A DNA stretch of 23,452 nucleotides from Sutterella sp. (GTDB taxonomy: Bacteria; Pseudomonadota; Gammaproteobacteria; Burkholderiales; Burkholderiaceae_F): assembly GCA_019418235.1 (NCBI GenBank), contig DYCH01000072.1:1-23452 (forward strand), given 5' to 3'. Below are positions 19,675 to 23,452 of this stretch, in pieces (the first letter of the stretch is position 1; the number at the start of each line of letters is the position of its first letter). Position numbers and translations under genes: made by a program. The notes under the pieces are model-generated. The model did no database searches and had not been told where the DNA came from. It was given only the letters and a program-made list of their open reading frames with translations.

Positions 19675-22041
19675 TTAGAAGATTTGATCACGAATCGTTC
19701 CACTGATTGGATCGACTTCTTCAGGCGTTGTGGATTCGCCGAGACCTAACGTTTGCACCGAGTTGTGAGCTTGATCAGCATAGTAGAGGTCGCCGTCAAT
19801 ATTAACAACGTCAGAGGGTTGTGCTCGATAGTACTCGGGTACGCCCTTTAGAGCTGTTTTCATGTATTCAACCCAAATCGGCAAGACCAAGCCGCCACCG
19901 GTTTCCGTTGCACCCAAGGGCTTGGGTTTGTCGTAGCCAACCCAACCAACGGCAGCGATGTTGCCAGCATAACCAGCAAACCAAGCGTCCACAGAATCGT
20001 TCGTCGTCCCGGTCTTAGCACCGATGTCATTGCGCTTGAGAGCGGAGCCTGCTCGGCGACCCGTACCGTCGGTAGCGACGCCATGCAATAACGAATTCAT
20101 AATGAACGCATTACGAGCATCCAGTGTGCGAGGTGCATTTTGACCGGCAACGCGAGGATGAGTTTGCATCAATACATTGCCCTCACTATCGGTAACCTTT
20201 TCGATGAGGTACGGTTGAACCAAAAAGCCACCATTGGCAAAGACAGAGTAACCAGTGAGCATTTCCCACGGGGTGACGGAGCCAGCACCCAGAGCCGTTG
20301 TTAAAAGCGGGGGATGGTTCTTGGCATCAAAACCGAATTTAGTCAGGTATTGCTGCGCATAATAGGGGTCAATGGCCTGCATGATGCGAACAGAGACCAA
20401 GTTCTTGGACTTTTTCAGAGCCGTGGCAAGTGTCATGGGGCCGTCAAAACGGCGGTCGTAGTTGCGCGGTTCCCAAAGTTTTCCGCCCGTTAAACGCGGG
20501 TCAATGGAAATCGGCGCATCGTTAATGACAGTGGTCGGTGTAAAGCCCTTATCGAGTGCAGCAGAATAAATAAAGGGCTTAAAGCTAGAGCCCGGTTGAC
20601 GGGAGGCTTGCGTGACGTGATTGAATTGATTGAGTTTAAAGTCAAAGCCACCCACGAGCGAGTAGATGGCGCCCGTTTCAAAGTTGCCGGAAATGAAAGC
20701 GCTTTCAACCACAGGGATTTGACCCAATGACCAACGTCCCTTCTTATCTTGAGTGATACGAACAATGGCGCCCACTCGCAATTCGCCGTCTTTATAACGT
20801 CCTTTGAGTGTTTGACCCTTTTGCGCGATAAAGCGCTTAGCAAACTCAAAGCCCTTGGCATCGAGCGTGATCACATCGTTGTTAGCAATTTGTACCTTCA
20901 TGCTCTTGGGCGTGAGTTCTGTGACAACGCCAGGCAAAAGGTTCGTGCTGGAGACAACTTGAGAGAGTCCTTGTCGAATGTTGGCATCGCGTGTTTGAGG
21001 ATCCGACAGATCCACATAACGTTCAACACCACGGTAGCCGTAACGACGGTCGTACTCCACAAGGTTTTTGCGAACAGCAGAACTAGCCACGCGTTGATCT
21101 TCACTACGAATCGTGGTGTAGACATTTAACCCTTGGTTGTAAATGACGTCACCGAAATAGGGGATCAAGAGCATACGGGCTAATTCAGCTGCATAGCCTG
21201 CGTGCAAATCTTGCGTAATTAATGTGGTCTTTTTCAATTGAGCAGAAGCGGCTTGAACTTCAATGGGTTGCGCCAATGCACTTTCGTAAGTGATGTCATC
21301 GATATAACCCAATTGCAACATACGACCCAACACGTAATTGCGACGCATGGTGGCTCGTTTCATGTTGACGAGGGGGTTATAGGCGCTAGGCGCCACGGGA
21401 AGGCCAGCCAACACTGCCGCTTCAGAAATGGAAACGTTTCTTAAGTCTTTGCCAAAATAGGTTTTGGCAGCGCTACCGAAACCGTAGGCACGGTTACCCA
21501 AGAAAATTTGGTTGGCATAGACTTCAAAAATCTTGTCTTTGCTTAAATTTTGTTCAATTTTGAGCGATAAGGCGACTTCATAAAGCTTACGAGTGTAGCT
21601 TCGCTCTGAACTCAAGAAGAAGTTTCGGGCGACCTGCATCGTAATGGTGCTACCACCCTGACCCTTACGACCAGTCAAGATGTTGGCTAAAGCTGCACGT
21701 ACAAACCCCATGAATTCAATACCGGAGTGTTCATAAAAGCCATTGTCTTCAGCCGCCAAAATTGCCAAACGCATGTGGCGAGGCATTTCTTCAATGGGCA
21801 CAAAGTCGCGTCGTTCTTCGCCAAATTCACCAATGAGATCACCGTCAGCGGTGTAAATACGGAGCGGTACCTTGGGACGGTATTCCGTTAAGGCTTCGAT
21901 GGAAGGCAAACGATAGTAGACAACGGAAAAGGCCACAAGACCAACGGAAACACCAATGACGCCAACAGCAGCGCCAGCTAGGCAAGTCCACTTTAATAAC
22001 TTTTTAAACCCGAAAGATTGGGAAGACGTTTTCTTTTTCAT
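19675..22041 (-). CDS. mrcA: Penicillin-binding protein 1A, bifunctional transglycosylase/transpeptidase
   Basis: The 788-residue protein has a short cytoplasmic basic tail, one transmembrane segment (residues about 18-43), a GT51 glycosyltransferase domain with the catalytic Glu in AAEDNGFYEHSG (about residue 98) and the motif GGSTITMQVARN, an OB-like insert, and a transpeptidase domain with the SxxK serine in PGSSFKP (about 485-488), SKN (about 545-547) and KTGT (676-679). It polymerises and cross-links peptidoglycan. ATG 22041 is chosen. A TTG at 22074 would add 11 residues and neither has a good ribosome-binding site. Beta-proteobacteria commonly have this gene (ponA) beside cyaY and lysA. 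Confidence 0.95.
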   Translation of the reverse strand: MKKKTSSQSFGFKKLLKWTCLAGAAVGVIGVSVGLVAFSVVYYRLPSIEALTEYRPKVPLRIYTADGDLIGEFGEERRDFVPIEEMPRHMRLAILAAEDNGFYEHSGIEFMGFVRAALANILTGRKGQGGSTITMQVARNFFLSSERSYTRKLYEVALSLKIEQNLSKDKIFEVYANQIFLGNRAYGFGSAAKTYFGKDLRNVSISEAAVLAGLPVAPSAYNPLVNMKRATMRRNYVLGRMLQLGYIDDITYESALAQPIEVQAASAQLKKTTLITQDLHAGYAAELARMLLIPYFGDVIYNQGLNVYTTIRSEDQRVASSAVRKNLVEYDRRYGYRGVERYVDLSDPQTRDANIRQGLSQVVSSTNLLPGVVTELTPKSMKVQIANNDVITLDAKGFEFAKRFIAQKGQTLKGRYKDGELRVGAIVRITQDKKGRWSLGQIPVVESAFISGNFETGAIYSLVGGFDFKLNQFNHVTQASRQPGSSFKPFIYSAALDKGFTPTTVINDAPISIDPRLTGGKLWEPRNYDRRFDGPMTLATALKKSKNLVSVRIMQAIDPYYAQQYLTKFGFDAKNHPPLLTTALGAGSVTPWEMLTGYSVFANGGFLVQPYLIEKVTDSEGNVLMQTHPRVAGQNAPRTLDARNAFIMNSLLHGVATDGTGRRAGSALKRNDIGAKTGTTNDSVDAWFAGYAGNIAAVGWVGYDKPKPLGATETGGGLVLPIWVEYMKTALKGVPEYYRAQPSDVVNIDGDLYYADQAHNSVQTLGLGESTTPEEVDPISGTIRDQIF

Positions 22042-22182
22042 TGCAACGAGTACGAATATTGCGCCAAGGCCCAAAAGAGAGTTGAGCCAATCCAGACTAA
22101 TGGTACTGAAGCGCGTGCACTTTGGAAATATTTGTTGGCAACGAGCTGTAACAAGTCTGAAGGATTTCTATTAAAACTCGTT

Positions 22183-22211
22183 ATTTTATCGAATTTCGTT
22201 GCGTTTTTAAA
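22183..22211 (-). promoter_or_regulatory. Weak candidate promoter for mrcA
   Basis: On the minus strand TTTAAA (22206-22211) is followed after 17 bases by TAAAAT (22183-22188). The -10 matches five of six consensus bases and the -35 four. It would give a leader of about 130 nt before mrcA. Confidence 0.35.
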
Positions 22212-22292
22212 CACTTAGAGCGTGATTAAAAAAGTTTTCATGGGCAAAAAAATTGCAGTTCAGATATGCTGTATTTGTTGAGTTTCAGAAGA

Positions 22293-22352
22293 GGGGGATT
22301 GACCGTTCTGATAAGGGGTTTGAACTTACAAATCGGTTGTTTTTAATCCCCC
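22293..22352. repeat. Inverted repeat upstream of mlaF
   Basis: GGGGGATT (22293-22300) and AATCCCCC (22345-22352) are perfect reverse complements 44 bases apart, with a partial inner pair GACCG/CGGTT. No T-run follows, so it is not a typical terminator. It lies just upstream of the mlaF -10 and could be an operator or a large hairpin. Confidence 0.5.
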
Positions 22353-22358
22353 GAAGAT

Positions 22359-22386
22359 GAGGATAGGTCGATATAATATTGTCCTC
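22359..22386 (+). promoter_or_regulatory. Promoter -10 of mlaF within an inverted repeat
   Basis: A perfect -10, TATAAT (22372-22377), has no recognisable -35 at 16-18 bases. It is flanked by GAGGATA (22359-22365) and TGTCCTC (22380-22386), which pair over seven positions with one G-U. The right arm GTCCTCT starts four bases after the -10, close to its position at the rpsJ promoter (five bases after). An activator may replace the missing -35. Confidence 0.5.
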
Positions 22387-22422
22387 TGAATATAAATTCA
22401 GTCATTACTGAAAGGTTTCACT

Positions 22423-23223
22423 GTGAGTGATTTGGTTGTTGTTAACAATGTGACGTTCGGTTACGGAAAGCGAGTTATTCTCGATAACGTAACCATGCGC
22501 TTTGGTCGTGGCAAGGTGGTTGCGATCATGGGCGGCTCTGGCATGGGCAAAACCACATTGTTAAAACTCATTGGGGGGTTGGAGCAACCCAATGAGGGGG
22601 AAGTGCTCTTTGATGGTCAGGTATTGGATCCCAATGATAAGGCTGCGCTTTATGCTGCTCGCCGAAACATGGGGATGCTTTTTCAGTTTGGCGCTCTTTT
22701 TACCGACATGTCTGTGTTGGATAATGTGGCGTTTCCGCTTCGTGAGCAAACCTCTTTGAGCGAAGATTTGATTGTTCGCATGGCGTTGATGAAATTAAAC
22801 GCCGTGGGGCTTCGTGGTGCAGCCGATTTAATGCCGAGTGAAATTTCCGGCGGGATGGCACGTCGTGTGGCTTTGGCTCGTGCAACAGCGCTCGATCCTC
22901 AATTGATTATGTACGACGAACCCTTTGCGGGCTTAGATCCGATTTCGATGGGGATTACCGCACGATTAATTCGAGACTTAAACGATGCGTTAAAGGCAAC
23001 CAGTATTATCGTGACGCACGATGTGCCGGAAACGTTTGCGATTGCTCACTATGTTTATATGATTTCCTCGGGTCGAATTGTTGGCGAAGGCACGCCTGAG
23101 CAATTAAGTGCATCGACCGATCCGTATGTAAGACAGTTTATTGAGGCGCAGCCTGATGGACCTGTGGCATTCCACTATCCGGCCGTCCCGATTGCTCAAG
23201 AGTTTGGGGTAGGTTCGAGATGA
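22423..23223 (+). CDS. mlaF: Phospholipid ABC transporter ATP-binding protein MlaF
   Basis: The 266-residue ATPase has Walker A GGSGMGKTT (37-45), Q-loop Gln88, signature ISGGMARR (141-148), Walker B LIMYDE (161-166) and the switch His199, followed by the C-terminal extension GPVAFHYPA typical of MlaF. It powers the MlaFEDB complex, which moves phospholipids between the inner membrane and the periplasmic carrier MlaC to preserve outer-membrane asymmetry. The start is GTG at 22423, with AAAGG at 22411-22415. The stop overlaps the mlaE start (ATGA), indicating coupling. Confidence 0.95.
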   Translation: MSDLVVVNNVTFGYGKRVILDNVTMRFGRGKVVAIMGGSGMGKTTLLKLIGGLEQPNEGEVLFDGQVLDPNDKAALYAARRNMGMLFQFGALFTDMSVLDNVAFPLREQTSLSEDLIVRMALMKLNAVGLRGAADLMPSEISGGMARRVALARATALDPQLIMYDEPFAGLDPISMGITARLIRDLNDALKATSIIVTHDVPETFAIAHYVYMISSGRIVGEGTPEQLSASTDPYVRQFIEAQPDGPVAFHYPAVPIAQEFGVGSR

Positions 23224-23452
23224 AAGCATTGATGGATTTAGGCGCATGGACTCTTGATCAAGTTCGTCACGTTGGACGTTTGGCCATTTTTGCGGTTCAA
23301 CTCTTTAAGGAGTTGCCCGCTTCATTGTCGCGTTTCGGCCTGGTTTGTCAGCAAATCCACTTTATCGGAAATTATTCGCTTTTAATTATTGCGGTGTCCG
23401 GTTTGTTTGTGGGTTTTGTGCTTGCTTTGCAGGGCTACTTTATTTTGGTCAA
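23220..23452 (+). CDS. mlaE: Phospholipid ABC transporter permease MlaE (5' part)
   Basis: The frame starts at ATG 23220, overlapping the mlaF TGA by four bases, and runs off the window after 77 codons. It reads MKALMDLGAWTLDQVRHVGR, then an amphipathic segment with LFKELPASLSRF, then a hydrophobic helix LLIIAVSGLFVGFVLALQGY. This matches the N-terminus of MlaE permeases, whose first interfacial helix precedes five transmembrane helices. mlaD, mlaC and mlaB would be expected beyond the window. Confidence 0.92.
   Translation, partial: MKALMDLGAWTLDQVRHVGRLAIFAVQLFKELPASLSRFGLVCQQIHFIGNYSLLIIAVSGLFVGFVLALQGYFILV

Larger units (their letters stand above)
22042..22422. other. Intergenic region between divergent mrcA and mlaF
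   Basis: This 381-base AT-rich stretch contains no convincing gene. It holds a weak mrcA promoter candidate, an inverted repeat GGGGGATT/AATCCCCC (22293-22300, 22345-22352) and the mlaF -10 region, each described separately. Short reading frames in it overlap mrcA or lack ribosome-binding sites. Confidence 0.8.

Noticed and set aside
21956..22218. Plus-strand frames overlapping the mrcA 5' end
   Set aside because: They overlap the N-terminal coding region of mrcA, have no ribosome-binding sites and no family resemblance.

Overview
The window is the major ribosomal-protein superoperon of a proteobacterium, followed by a housekeeping segment. The best fit is a betaproteobacterium of the order Burkholderiales. 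The cyaY / lptM-lysA / mrcA (ponA) neighbourhood is the arrangement I know from that group, and the proteins (L3 with its PrmB glutamine, EngB, PBP1A, MlaF) are of Gram-negative type. Base composition is moderate and the ribosomal genes favour CAA for Gln and TTG/CTC for Leu, unlike GC-rich Burkholderia. A Sutterellaceae-type gut organism is my guess, an inference that a database search would have to confirm.

Layout. (1) 1-52: 3' end of tuf. (2) 79-5378: S10 cluster rpsJ / rplC-rplD-rplW-rplB-rpsS-rplV-rpsC-rplP-rpmC-rpsQ, with rpsJ separated from rplC by a second promoter and a structured leader. (3) 5395-11152: spc cluster rplN-rplX-rplE-rpsN-rpsH-rplF-rplR-rpsE-rpmD-rplO-secY, starting from its own promoter with an elaborate 170-nt leader and ending in a strong terminator. 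(4) 11197-14721: alpha cluster rpmJ-rpsM-rpsK-rpsD-rpoA-rplQ, subdivided by a promoter before rpmJ, hairpins before rpsD, a stem-loop plus -10 element before rpoA, and a promoter plus three leader hairpins before rplQ. infA, often found between secY and rpmJ, is absent. (5) 14842-23452: hslR (plus), engB and a YidE/AspT-family transporter (minus), lptM-lysA (minus) divergent from cyaY (plus), mrcA for PBP1A (minus), then the start of an mla phospholipid-transport operon (mlaF, partial mlaE).

The genes supply the translation apparatus (some 27 ribosomal proteins), the Sec channel, RNA polymerase alpha, ribosome assembly and rescue factors (EngB, Hsp15), and envelope functions (lysine/DAP metabolism, peptidoglycan synthesis, LPS-translocon maturation, outer-membrane lipid asymmetry). 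No mobile element, CRISPR array, tRNA or rRNA gene was seen.

I did not find a clearly new protein system. The most interesting signal is regulatory. The ribosomal promoters share a -35 hexamer of the form CTTGCnn with 17-bp spacers. At four promoters the -10 lies between the arms of an inverted repeat. Several untranslated leaders (before rplC, rplN, rpsD, rpoA, rplQ) carry conspicuous hairpins that could be ribosomal-protein-binding autoregulatory elements.
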